Positions 54,151-62,754 are shown, counted from the stretch's first letter. The stretch: DNA of 64,000 bases from an uncultured Flavobacteriaceae bacterium (GCA_947500445.1 CANMSB010000011.1:59044-123043); one strand, 5' to 3'. Made by a program: numbers and translations. The notes: generated by a model from the letters alone, not told the origin.

Positions 54151-56979
54151 ATGGCGAGCAAAAAATATAGGAGGTCCATAAAAAGTTCGCTCCTCCTTTT
54201 TAGCCTTCTACCGCTCGGCCACTTCCTATTCGCACAAACCGTTACGGACACCACCGTACGCTCCTCCACCTTGCCCATCAACGTTTGGCACCAGCTAGAG
54301 GACGATCAAATGTCGATACTGGAAGACGTATCGGGCGAACTTCGTTTAAAGGACATTGAAACAAAAGCGTTTCAAACCTTTGGGTCATTGACCGAAAACC
54401 TTCAGGCCACCTACTGGATAAAATTTCATCTAAAGGCCTCTTCCGAAGCCGATACCCTAGTGGTCGCGATGATGAACACGGACAAGGCGCAGGTATACAT
54501 TCCTCAAAAAAAGGGATATCAAAAAACCGAAATCGGACTGCTATCCAACTACACCTTTCCGATACCGGACAAACTTGCAAAGTTTACATTAAAGGTGCCC
54601 ATGGACCAGGTAGATTTTTCCAAACCGTTTTACCTTTCAAAATTTGCCTACACCACTTGGAGCAAAAACCATGGCTTTAGGGCAAAAATACGTTTCATGT
54701 ACCGTAATGATCCGGACGCGTACCTGCAATGGATCTCAAAAAACACCAATGAAGATCGGGAATACCTTTTTTATCTTGGCGTGGTTACCATGTCGTTCCT
54801 TTTGTTCTTGGCCGGATATGTTGCCAACGGCAGTAAGCCCTTTCTTTTGTACAGTATATATCTTTTGACCTTGGTCGTCTACTACTTTAATAGGCTTCCG
54901 TTCGTTATCAACTTTTGGAACGGGCTAAACCCCGATGGTTATTACTATCTCAACCAATTGTTACGGATAGCGACCACCCTTACCTATTACATTTTTATCT
55001 ATTACTTTTTAAATGTGCCGGAGAAGTTTCAATCGCTTCGCAAATTGTTCAAGGTAATCATGTATGCCATGCTCGTACACGGGGTGCTTTACACGGCAAC
55101 GATCATTTTTTTCCCGACCTTTCCCTACCGCTTTGAAATGATCGATTATTTCTTCCTGCTTACCACGCTTACCTCCATTGTACTGTTCATTTTAATGTTG
55201 ACCAAAAAACCGGACCGTGTTGCGGTGATTACCCTGATCGGGAGTTTACTGATCACCTTAGGGGGCATTGTCGCCATTTTCAGTGTCGACGCGCTTTTCT
55301 TGCTCAAAGCGGTACTGGTGGAAACGGTCATCTTCTTTGGTGTGATCAGCTATCAAAATCGGGTAAAGCAAAACAATGCGTTGCAAAACGAATTGGAGCT
55401 GGCAAAAGAAAAACAGGAAAAAACCGCCCTAAAACAGCTCGACTTGGTAAAATCACGCTTTTTTGAAAACATCTCCCATGAATTCAGAACCCCGCTCACC
55501 TTGATAAAGGCACCGATTACCAGCGCACTACAGCTCAAGGAAACGATCAGTGAGAACGACATGCGGATGATCGGCAACAATGCCGATCGGTTGACCACCA
55601 TGATCAACGACCTGCTATCACTCTCCAAATTGGAATCGGGTACGATGCGTTTGAACTTGACCGCACAAAACCCAAAACTACAACTGGAACAACTACTGAA
55701 ACAATATTTTTCCTATGCGCAAAGCAAAGAAATCGGCTTTGAACTGGATTTGGAAGCCTGCAACCTTGTAACGGAATATGACGCTGAAATTTTGGAAAGG
55801 ATAACCACGAATTTGGTCTCAAATGCGTTAAAATTTACCCCACCGGGAGGAAAAATTACCGTAACCACGCGTCTGGAGAACGAGAATTTGATACTAGTGG
55901 TCTCTGATAATGGCATTGGTATTCCATTGGCCGAGCAAGAAAAAGTGTTTGAGCGCTTTTATCAGGTTTCGGTTAAGGATGAAACACGGCCGGGCAGTGG
56001 TATAGGGCTTGCCATGGTAAAAGAGCAGTTAAACCTCCATAAAGGCACCATACGGTTGAATAGCTCGCCCGATTCGGGAAGTCGTTTTACGGTGGGCCTC
56101 CCCTTGAAAAACATTCGCAGGGCATCGGAAGTAGAAACGAAAAAAAGTAGCGTAGCCATTGTACCGTCAACGGAAAATACCGTTCCGGTGGTGACGGAAG
56201 CACCAGAACCAAAAAGCACCTCAAAAAAACCGCTGGTACTCATCGTAGAGGACAACCCGGAGCTAAGATCCTTCTTGAGCGATAAGCTCGGGAAAACGTA
56301 TCGTACCAAAACGGCAAAGGATGGGAACGAAGGCATAGAAAAGGCCCTTGCCCTACTACCGGATATCATCGTTTCGGATATAATGATGCCCCATACCGAT
56401 GGAATCGTCCTCTGTAAAACCTTGAAATCGGATTCCAAAACGGCCCATATCCCCATTATTTTGTTGACGGCAAAATCATCGGAAAAAGATGAACTGATCG
56501 GTTTGGGTACGGGTGCCGACGATTATATCACCAAACCGTTCAACCTTCAAAAACTGCAACTGGTGATGACGCAACGTATGCAATTGCGGAAATTGCTCAT
56601 ACAACGGTATAAAAAAGAGACCTTGTTTCAACTGAACGCCGAACAATTGGTGACCTCCGAGCAGGAGTTTTTATCCAGACTTCAAAAAATACTGCAACTA
56701 CGCCTGACCGATCCCAGTTTTAAAGTACGGCAATTGAGCGAAGAAATGGGAATGAGTCGCATGCAATTGAACCGAAAAATAAACGAGGTTATCGGCGATA
56801 CTCCTTCCAATTTCATCAGAAATGAGCGTTTGGCCCTTTCGCAGGTATTATTGGCCGACGACAAACTTACCGTTAGTGAGGTCGCCTATAGTTCCGGGTT
56901 CACCTCCCCTTCCTATTTTATCAAATGCTTTAAGGACAAATACGGTAAAACCCCTCTGGAATATCTTGAGAAAACTTGA
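54151..56979 (+). CDS. Hybrid two-component sensor/regulator: 7TMR-DISM, histidine kinase, receiver, AraC
   Basis: 942 residues. The signal peptide ends LFAQ. A periplasmic 7TMR-DISM extracellular beta-domain (about 35-200; TYWIKFHLKA) is followed by seven helices (about 205-400). A coiled-coil leads into HisKA (FFENISHEFRTPLTLI, phospho-His443), HATPase (TNLVSNALKFTPPGG, VSDNGIGIPL, GSGIGLAMVKE), a receiver (LVLIVEDNPE, phosphoacceptor Asp743 in IVSDIMMPHTDG, Lys in DDYITKPF) and an AraC HTH (about 840-942; VSEVAYSSGFTSPSYFIKCF). All phosphorelay residues are present. 7TMR-DISM sensors bind carbohydrates or other small molecules. Its targets could include the surface-protein cluster that follows on the same strand. 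Confidence 0.95.
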   Translation: MASKKYRRSIKSSLLLFSLLPLGHFLFAQTVTDTTVRSSTLPINVWHQLEDDQMSILEDVSGELRLKDIETKAFQTFGSLTENLQATYWIKFHLKASSEADTLVVAMMNTDKAQVYIPQKKGYQKTEIGLLSNYTFPIPDKLAKFTLKVPMDQVDFSKPFYLSKFAYTTWSKNHGFRAKIRFMYRNDPDAYLQWISKNTNEDREYLFYLGVVTMSFLLFLAGYVANGSKPFLLYSIYLLTLVVYYFNRLPFVINFWNGLNPDGYYYLNQLLRIATTLTYYIFIYYFLNVPEKFQSLRKLFKVIMYAMLVHGVLYTATIIFFPTFPYRFEMIDYFFLLTTLTSIVLFILMLTKKPDRVAVITLIGSLLITLGGIVAIFSVDALFLLKAVLVETVIFFGVISYQNRVKQNNALQNELELAKEKQEKTALKQLDLVKSRFFENISHEFRTPLTLIKAPITSALQLKETISENDMRMIGNNADRLTTMINDLLSLSKLESGTMRLNLTAQNPKLQLEQLLKQYFSYAQSKEIGFELDLEACNLVTEYDAEILERITTNLVSNALKFTPPGGKITVTTRLENENLILVVSDNGIGIPLAEQEKVFERFYQVSVKDETRPGSGIGLAMVKEQLNLHKGTIRLNSSPDSGSRFTVGLPLKNIRRASEVETKKSSVAIVPSTENTVPVVTEAPEPKSTSKKPLVLIVEDNPELRSFLSDKLGKTYRTKTAKDGNEGIEKALALLPDIIVSDIMMPHTDGIVLCKTLKSDSKTAHIPIILLTAKSSEKDELIGLGTGADDYITKPFNLQKLQLVMTQRMQLRKLLIQRYKKETLFQLNAEQLVTSEQEFLSRLQKILQLRLTDPSFKVRQLSEEMGMSRMQLNRKINEVIGDTPSNFIRNERLALSQVLLADDKLTVSEVAYSSGFTSPSYFIKCFKDKYGKTPLEYLEKT

Positions 56980-57288
56980 TTCCCATCAGTGGGCGCTTTA
57001 CCCCGATGCTTGCGTCAAAATGGTAAAGGACAGTTGCTGTAAGTGCCTCGTAGGCTTGCCCCGAAGTAGTTCACTTTCAAAGACTTATGTACCATGTTAC
57101 CATTTTGATACGAATCGTTACATCCGTGCTATCGCAGTAGCTATTCCACCAGTACATTTGTAGCCGTTGTTACAGTATACGCTGTAAACTTCTTCCCCTT
57201 TTATATCAATTACATTCGGTCGAGTACGTTCCAAAGCCCTTTGGCGCTTCGGCCATCTATTTACGTAATATATTAAATGCTACATATT
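56980..57288. other. Intergenic region upstream of the fasciclin lipoprotein
   Basis: About 310 bp with no gene. The last 60 bp are AT-rich (ATTTACGTAATATATTAAATG) and probably contain the promoter, but no exact TAnnTTTG box was seen. Confidence 0.45.
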
Positions 57289-59001
57289 ATGAATGCTCAA
57301 GTGAAAAACCGATTGAAAAAATGGGGACTGTCCACGATACTCCTTTGTGTTTTGATGGCCTGTAACAAAAATGACGATGAAACGCCACCACCGCCCGAAC
57401 CGGAGGTGACCAAAACCATTTCCGACCTGTTGGAAGAAAGTAGTTCGCTGACCGTTATCAATGCCATCATTAAGGCAGTGGACGAAAAAAATGGCGGATC
57501 TTTAGGAACTACCTTAAATTCCGATGGGGCCTTTACCCTATTTGCCCCGATCAACGATTCCGACACTCCCTTATTGATACAGATCGATGAGCAGGGAAAC
57601 CTGATCATCTCGGATGAAGATGCGCCCTTATGGGACCAGATCATCAGGTACCATTTGGTTGCCGATGCGGCGTTGGAAGAAGCAGACCTTTCCAACGGAC
57701 GGGAGCTCACCACCGTTTTGAGCGAAAAACTTCGCGTAAGTACCGAAGGTGGGCTGTTCTTGGCAGATGCTACCGAGAACAATACCAAGATCGTTCAGAC
57801 CGATATCGTTGCCAAAAACGGTATTGTCCATTATGTAGACAGGGTATTGGTACCACAAACCGTTTTGGCCGCTATCGCCCAACCGGACGTTTCCAATGGA
57901 ATAGAGGAAGCCTTGGAGGCCGACCCCGATCTAAAAAGCTTTTTAGAGGCGATACGGTTCTTGGATCTTGAAGAGGAGTTCTTCACCCTTGATAATGGTA
58001 CGGGCAAAGGCATTGGTTCGAAAAAAACGGAAAATGCCACCATTTTTGCCCCGAACAACGACGCGTTCGAATCGCTGTTTGCGGAATTGGGCGATGCGTA
58101 CAATAGTTTGGAAGACTTTGATACGGAAACGGAAAAAGATCTGCTTCGCAATGCCATGCGCTATCATACCGTACCAGGGGGCAAGCGACTTGCAAACAGT
58201 TTTCAGGATGAGGAAACACTGAACACGGAAATCAATGAAGACATTACCATAGGTACACAGACCAGTGATGTTCAAGTGCGCGACAGAAAATCGGCCGGTT
58301 TTATTTTAAATCCAGATCAAGAGGTGGGCACCAATGTCATCCATACCATTAATATCGTATTACGGCCCATTGCCTTTTACGACGGTTTTGAGGCGGACCC
58401 CACTTCGGGAGATACCCGAAACATGATAGCCGTCTTCAATACCTACCCTTCCTTATCCATATTGGTAGCGGCCATAGAAAAAACAAACTTGTCGTTCGTA
58501 TACCCTCGAAACAATTTCACCGAGCCGCCCGTGAACATCAGCACCTATTTTGCTCCCGATAACGAGGCTTTTGAGGCGCTTTTTGAAACCTTGGGCGAAA
58601 ACTATAATAGTTTGGACGATTTTGATACGACCGAGAAACTCGAAATTTTGGCGGATATCTTGTTGCATCAACACTCATCCAGCTACCTCTGTTCGGAAAC
58701 CTTGATCGCGTCCGGAAGATCCCAAGTATATCTGTCGCGTTTGATCAACCCGCAGGTGCCCAAATTTCCCGATTATCGGAATGAGGTGGTTACCATTGGT
58801 GATGCCACCGAACCCGTAATCACCATAAGAGACGATATCGGCAGGGAGGCCCGCATCAAACAGGCCGATATTACGGTAGGCAAAAACATACCGGCCTGTG
58901 CCGAGGGCGTTACCGATCTGGGAGGGAACACCAGTCTGGTCCATATCACCGATCTGGTGCTATTGAAACGCGATTTTTCGGTATTGCTAAATGACCTTTA
59001 A
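57289..59001 (+). CDS. Fasciclin (FAS1)-domain surface lipoprotein
   Basis: ATG at 57289 (an alternative at 57277). SPII signal ends LLCVLMAC, then NKNDDE, an acidic motif typical of surface-exported lipoproteins. Three FAS1-like units follow: FTLFAPINDSDTPLL with VAKNGIVHYVDRVL (about 50-190), ATIFAPNNDAFESLFAELG with NVIHTINIVL (about 210-360), and STYFAPDNEAFEALFETLG with TSLVHITDLVL (about 370-570). The H/NG-V-H-x-ID element ends each unit. FAS1 domains mediate adhesion and binding to polysaccharide or matrix. The stop codon lies inside a 176-bp palindromic element (58998-59173). Confidence 0.9.
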   Translation: MNAQVKNRLKKWGLSTILLCVLMACNKNDDETPPPPEPEVTKTISDLLEESSSLTVINAIIKAVDEKNGGSLGTTLNSDGAFTLFAPINDSDTPLLIQIDEQGNLIISDEDAPLWDQIIRYHLVADAALEEADLSNGRELTTVLSEKLRVSTEGGLFLADATENNTKIVQTDIVAKNGIVHYVDRVLVPQTVLAAIAQPDVSNGIEEALEADPDLKSFLEAIRFLDLEEEFFTLDNGTGKGIGSKKTENATIFAPNNDAFESLFAELGDAYNSLEDFDTETEKDLLRNAMRYHTVPGGKRLANSFQDEETLNTEINEDITIGTQTSDVQVRDRKSAGFILNPDQEVGTNVIHTINIVLRPIAFYDGFEADPTSGDTRNMIAVFNTYPSLSILVAAIEKTNLSFVYPRNNFTEPPVNISTYFAPDNEAFEALFETLGENYNSLDDFDTTEKLEILADILLHQHSSSYLCSETLIASGRSQVYLSRLINPQVPKFPDYRNEVVTIGDATEPVITIRDDIGREARIKQADITVGKNIPACAEGVTDLGGNTSLVHITDLVLLKRDFSVLLNDL

Positions 59002-59173
59002 CCCGGATTATGCATTAGAACTTCGGAATGAAGCTTTTAGATGCGATAAAATATGACATTTTATGAATGTAAGCATAGCCGGGCTACGATTACATTCAAA
59101 AATGTAGCGCAGCGCCATATTTTGAAGTAGCTGGAAGCTGTAATAGATTTTCTAATGCATAAAGCGGGTTTAA
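58998..59173. mobile_element. MITE-like 176-bp imperfect palindrome
   Basis: The left end (AACCCGGATTATGCATTAGAA) mirrors the right end (TTCTAATGCATAAAGCGGGTT). A perfect inner stem TGAATGTAA / TTACATTCA (59064-59072, 59090-59098) surrounds TAGC-CGG-GCTA at the centre. Between these, AAAATATG and AGCTT blocks pair with bulges. No open reading frame lies inside. The structure resembles a miniature inverted-repeat or REP-type element; mobility is inferred because only this copy is in the window. Confidence 0.7.
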
Positions 59174-59255
59174 TACCTAATAGGTAGTTGTATTGGTGTC
59201 TAGGGATCCATTGGTAGCATTTTCGATCTACTATGCTGGTCGGCTTCCTGATTCG

Positions 59256-59282
59256 AGACCCCTTCTGCAAAAGAAGGGGTCT
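59256..59282 (+). other. Perfect 11-bp hairpin in the leader of the OmpA-type gene
   Basis: AGACCCCTTCT pairs with AGAAGGGGTCT around GCAAA, 31 bp before the ATG at 59314. No U-tract follows, so it may be an mRNA-stabilising or translation-control element, or the terminator of the upstream fasciclin gene. Confidence 0.55.
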
Positions 59283-59313
59283 ACACCAAACACGCTAACA
59301 AAAAACCAAAAAA

Positions 59314-60660
59314 ATGAAATTCTCAAAAATAGTTATTGTATTCGCAATGCTTTTGAGCTACAATGCTACAGAAGCACAGTTTTTAAAAAAACTAAAGAAA
59401 AAAGTGGAAAAGGCAGCGGAGGAAACCGTACTGAACAAAGCCGATAAAAAAACCCGAAAAGAAACCGGAAAGGCCATTGACAAGACCATTGACGGAGATG
59501 GGGACAAGGAAAATCGTTCAAAAAAAGAAACGGATACCTCGGAAACCGGCTCCAACGACGGCCCTGCGGGAGAAAAATCGGAAAATACCGGAACAGCCTC
59601 GACAAGTGAAACCCCGTTCGAAGTCTATTCCAAATTTGATTTTGAAACCGGAAAAACCATAGTAGGTTATGAAGATTTTTCGGCCGATCCCATCGGCGAT
59701 ATTCCCATCCGGTGGAACGTGACCGGTGCTGCCGAAATTGTAACCTTATCCAATGCCGAGGGCAAATGGTTACGTACCGGAAAGGGCAGTAGTGCGTTAA
59801 TTCCCGAGTTCATCAACGACCTCCCTGAAAACTTTACCTTGGAGTACGATGTCATCTTTGATTTTGATGTAGACCAATGGTCGAACAATAGAAAGTTCAA
59901 TCTCGTTTTTTCCAATCTGGATAATCCGAACTACGACCTCAACAAGGTGACCACTGGAACCGAAGGGTCCAACTTTTTGCTCAGTGGCGGAATCGGTGGC
60001 GGTGGTGGTCTATACATCAACACCTACGGTAAGGACAAGCGTTTGAACATAAAGGATTCCAAGGGTACCGATTATCTTGAAGAAGATAACAACGGGCGTG
60101 GAAAGGTGATGCATTTTTCGGTATGGAAACAGGGAAAGCGCCTGCGCATATATCTGGATGAGGAAAAGATTTTTGATGCCCCACGGGCTTTTCAACAGAG
60201 CGATGCCATAAAGACCATGCGTTTTTATTCGAGAATAAGCCCAGAGGACAGTTACTTTTTTTTAGGTAACATCCGCTATGCCATTGGGACTCCCGATACC
60301 AGAAACCGACTGCTTACCGAAGGGGAACTGACAACCTATGGCATTACCTTTGAAAAAGGGGCCGCTACCGTTAAACCCTTCTCCTATGCCGTGCTTAAAA
60401 AAGTAGCCGGCACGCTTCAAGAGCACAAAAATCTTTCCCTTGAGATTATTGGTCATACCGATGCCGACGGGTCCGCTGAAAACAATTTAAAACTTTCCGA
60501 AAAAAGGGCCGAGGCCGTAAAGGAGGTACTGGTCAAAAGCTTCAATGTAGATGCTTCACGGCTCCGCGCGACAGGAAAAGGGGAGAACGAATTATTGGCC
60601 ACGGGAACTGGCCCGAACGATCATGCGAAAAACAGAAGAGTCGTATTTAAAAAACAATAA
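59314..60660 (+). CDS. OmpA-family outer-membrane/peptidoglycan-binding protein
   Basis: 448 residues. The signal peptide ends ATEAQ. A strongly charged Lys/Glu-rich helical stretch follows (about 24-85; FLKKLKKKVEKAAEE), then a concanavalin-like beta-sandwich (about 100-320; FETGKTIVGYEDFSADPIGD, FTLEYDVIFDFDVD, IYLDEEKIF). The C-terminal OmpA domain (about 335-448) has LEIIGHTDADGSAENNLKLS and KRAEAVKEVLV with the peptidoglycan-contact Asp and Arg residues. This anchors the protein to the cell wall, while the beta-sandwich may bind glycan. It abuts the collagen-like gene; the two overlap by one base. Confidence 0.9.
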   Translation: MKFSKIVIVFAMLLSYNATEAQFLKKLKKKVEKAAEETVLNKADKKTRKETGKAIDKTIDGDGDKENRSKKETDTSETGSNDGPAGEKSENTGTASTSETPFEVYSKFDFETGKTIVGYEDFSADPIGDIPIRWNVTGAAEIVTLSNAEGKWLRTGKGSSALIPEFINDLPENFTLEYDVIFDFDVDQWSNNRKFNLVFSNLDNPNYDLNKVTTGTEGSNFLLSGGIGGGGGLYINTYGKDKRLNIKDSKGTDYLEEDNNGRGKVMHFSVWKQGKRLRIYLDEEKIFDAPRAFQQSDAIKTMRFYSRISPEDSYFFLGNIRYAIGTPDTRNRLLTEGELTTYGITFEKGAATVKPFSYAVLKKVAGTLQEHKNLSLEIIGHTDADGSAENNLKLSEKRAEAVKEVLVKSFNVDASRLRATGKGENELLATGTGPNDHAKNRRVVFKKQ

Positions 60661-61412
60661 TGATGAAAAAAGTATTCGTAAACCTTAGTATTCTACTATT
60701 AACTTGTTTCGCGCTCTTGTTTTCCTGTAGTTCGGAAGATAACGAAGATGGGGCCATCGGCCCACAAGGCCCGCAAGGGGAACAGGGGATTCCCGGGCAG
60801 GATGGACAGGATGGACAAGATGGACAGGACGGACGGGATGGTGAGAACGGTGAAGATGGAACGGACGGTCAGGACGGTCAAGATGGTGCCGATGGCCAAG
60901 ATGGTGCGGATGGTGCGGACGGTCAAAATGGCCAAGACGCATTTACCGGCAGCGTGTTTTCCGATTGGATACCTAGCACAATCGATAACCGCGTGGGGTT
61001 TTATGTGGAAGACGTACTGCGCATACCTCCGAACGAAATGCCCTTGCTCATATCGGCCGCGCGTGAGGGGCTTGTTTTAGTATATGGCGGACGCTTGGAC
61101 CAGAACGGGAATCTTACTTTGGCACGGCCAATTCCCTATTCCATTGAAAATCAACGGTACACCTTTGCGGTTTTCCTATATGATAGCGCTACGGATGCCG
61201 CTATCTTTTACTCCGGGGAATCGCTTGACAAAACGGGCGAAACCTATGATTTTTTTACGCACTATAGGTATGTGTTGATACCGCCGCCGTCCCAAACGGC
61301 CAAAAATGGGAACAATATGGAAATTACCGTCAAGGCGCAACTTGCAGCTGCCGGAGTTTCGGTCAAGGATTACCAGCAGGTAGCGGATTTTTTTAACGTT
61401 AAAGACAACTGA
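60660..61412 (+). CDS. Collagen-like (Gly-X-Y) lipoprotein
   Basis: 250 residues. The ATG shares one base with the upstream TAA (a second ATG follows at once). SPII signal ends LLFSC, then SSEDNED. Residues about 31-95 are about 21 uninterrupted Gly-X-Y triplets, mostly GQD, GAD or GPQ, encoded by a degenerate 9-bp DNA repeat (GATGGACAG-like). A beta-rich domain follows (about 100-250; VFSDWIPSTIDNRVGFYVE). This is the collagen triple-helix-repeat plus globular-head design of bacterial surface proteins. It would form a trimeric stalk on the cell surface. Cotranscribed with the OmpA gene. Confidence 0.88.
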   Translation: MMKKVFVNLSILLLTCFALLFSCSSEDNEDGAIGPQGPQGEQGIPGQDGQDGQDGQDGRDGENGEDGTDGQDGQDGADGQDGADGADGQNGQDAFTGSVFSDWIPSTIDNRVGFYVEDVLRIPPNEMPLLISAAREGLVLVYGGRLDQNGNLTLARPIPYSIENQRYTFAVFLYDSATDAAIFYSGESLDKTGETYDFFTHYRYVLIPPPSQTAKNGNNMEITVKAQLAAAGVSVKDYQQVADFFNVKDN

Positions 61413-61414
61413 TC

Positions 61415-61537
61415 ATGCATCGTTACTTTCTAGTGTTGTTCATAGCCCTGATCGGTTTGGCCTCCTGTAATGAAAAGGGAATCTATCACTATTATGGGGC
61501 AAGACCTTTTTTTATTCAATCGTTGTGGCTAATTTGA
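61415..61537 (+). pseudogene. Truncated lipoprotein gene (N-terminal remnant)
   Basis: ATG at 61415, 2 bp after the collagen-like gene stop. It encodes a good SPII signal (MHRYFLVLFIALIGLASC, then NEKG) and only 22 further residues before TGA. The tail (ARPFFIQSLWLI) does not look like mature lipoprotein. The frame ends where base composition turns AT-rich and where a promoter for another transcript begins, so the original gene was probably cut off by insertion or deletion. It could instead be a 40-residue small lipoprotein. Confidence 0.6.
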
Positions 61538-61552
61538 AAAAACGTAACTTTG
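61523..61552 (+). promoter_or_regulatory. Bacteroidetes-type promoter for a small transcript
   Basis: TTG (61523-61525), exactly 19 bp, then TAACTTTG (61545-61552): an exact match to the Bacteroidetes sigma-factor consensus TTG-N17-23-TAnnTTTG. Transcription should begin near 61557-61560, just before a run of hairpins and far from any plus-strand coding gene. Confidence 0.8.
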
Positions 61553-61557
61553 CATAA

Positions 61558-61800
61558 TGAAAAAGGGAGCAACCGCTAAGCTTACTCCCTTTCCGACGGT
61601 AACTATTCAAAGCCCTATCCTAATGAGAGACGGCATAATTTGATTTTCTCGTCTAATTGATTTCGAACGAAATCGAATGTATTTTAAAAAAAGGGGAGTA
61701 GGGTTTGGAAGCCTACTCGGAAATTCAGGTTAACTCCACTTGCAGGTTTGGAAGCTGCAAATGTTCCTCGAATAATTTGAATTTCTTTTCCCTATGTTAT
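61558..61800 (+). ncRNA. Putative small structured RNA with twin identical-loop hairpins
   Basis: Downstream of the promoter lie five inverted repeats and no reading frame. H1 is AAAGGGAG/CTCCCTTT (61562-61592). H2 is AGACG/CGTCT (61628-61654). H3 is GATTTCG-AA-CGAAATC (61659-61674). H4 is GAGTAGG/CCTACTC (61696-61718). H5 is TTGCAG/CTGCAA (61740-61760). H4 and H5 have different stems but the same 9-nt loop, GTTTGGAAG. The 3' end is uncertain; a weak ACGAA/TTCGT stem with T-rich flank lies near 61815-61833. Family unknown. The start is inferred from the promoter position. Confidence 0.5.
61686..61718 (-). terminator. Terminator-like hairpin on the minus strand
   Basis: Read on the minus strand, hairpin H4 (GAGTAGG/CCTACTC) is followed by CCC and seven T residues (complement of 61686-61692). 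It could end the transcript of the winged-helix gene 61990-62754, about 270 bp upstream of it on that strand, and may overlap the putative small RNA. Confidence 0.55.
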
Positions 61801-61989
61801 GAACCTTTAAATTACGAAGCTTTTTTCGTTTCTATACCATTGTATTTTAATTACTATTCTTTATATAATTTCATATAAAGCTAAGCTTGATTTTCACATC
61901 CTAAAGTCGTAGATTTTCCGTTCTATAATTACACTCCTATTGTTAAATTCGACAAAAATTAAAGCTATCCTTACCAATGGCTTTTCTCT

Positions 61990-62754
61990 TTAATATTGGT
62001 TTCTAATCAGACCTATATAAGATATAATAAAATCAAAATCCGCCCCACTTACATCGCTTGGCAAAAGTAATTGAGCAGGTAATTTTCCTTTGAGCGGTAT
62101 ATTGTGAGGTATTGGCCTTGATAAATTACCGTTTCGTTCCTTTTTTTGTGCATCAACTCCTTCGTTAGGGTTCACAAAATCCACAGGGAGTTGTTCATCC
62201 TCTTTAAAAACCTCTTCCGCTTCCTGAAAGTCGTCTTCCAACGGTTCCGAAAAATCCTCTCTAGCTGTATTAAGGTCTAAAATTCTACCATCTTTCAAAC
62301 ACCCTAATTCTTCGAGATTATCCTCGAAAACAGTAGCCGCTTTTTCGCAAGCTGATTCCGATATGTTATGATTATGGAGCAATATATTAGATAAAGGTCT
62401 AAGGGGAGGTAGAATATTGCCTTCAAATGTCTCTAATAAGCTTACGTAAAGCTTTGGGTTTTTAAAAGCTTCTCGAAGTGCCGACTTCTTATCTTCAGCA
62501 TTTAACGGACGATAACACCTAACAAATAAATCGGTGACTTTATAACCCTCTTTCGGTTTAACGTGTAATAATCCATATTGAACTGACGCACTTATTTTGT
62601 GAGTCAAGGTTCCTACAGCTAGGTTAAGGGCGGAAGCTATTTCTTCACGTGTTGACCTATAGTTGTTACCATATATTTTATAGATTTTTTGAGTAAAATC
62701 TAGCGCATAATTGATTGTGTACGGTGGATATGAAGCACTCCTTTGCCTTTTCAT
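61990..62754 (-). CDS. Unrecognised protein with N-terminal winged-helix-like region
   Basis: 254 residues, no signal peptide, so cytoplasmic. Residues about 15-75 look like a winged HTH (STREEIASALNLAVGTLTHK, YGLLHVKPKEGYKVTDL). A helical middle is followed by an acidic linker (about 165-205; FSEPLEDDFQEAEEVFKEDE) and a short C-terminal beta-hairpin/helix unit (PAQLLLPSDVSGADFDFI). The gene is clearly more AT-rich than its neighbours and stands between truncated genes and an insertion sequence. It is probably horizontally acquired, possibly phage-, plasmid- or defence-related. I do not assign a family. Confidence 0.65.
   Translation of the reverse strand: MKRQRSASYPPYTINYALDFTQKIYKIYGNNYRSTREEIASALNLAVGTLTHKISASVQYGLLHVKPKEGYKVTDLFVRCYRPLNAEDKKSALREAFKNPKLYVSLLETFEGNILPPLRPLSNILLHNHNISESACEKAATVFEDNLEELGCLKDGRILDLNTAREDFSEPLEDDFQEAEEVFKEDEQLPVDFVNPNEGVDAQKKERNGNLSRPIPHNIPLKGKLPAQLLLPSDVSGADFDFIISYIGLIRNQY

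Noticed and set aside
60750..60945. Possible CRISPR or satellite array
   Set aside because: The short repeats are in-frame codons for Gly-X-Y triplets in a lipoprotein, with no spacers.
61696..61760. Twin hairpins as genuine CsrA-binding decoys
   Set aside because: The loops contain GGA, but CsrA is generally absent from Bacteroidetes as far as I know, so only the structural analogy is kept.
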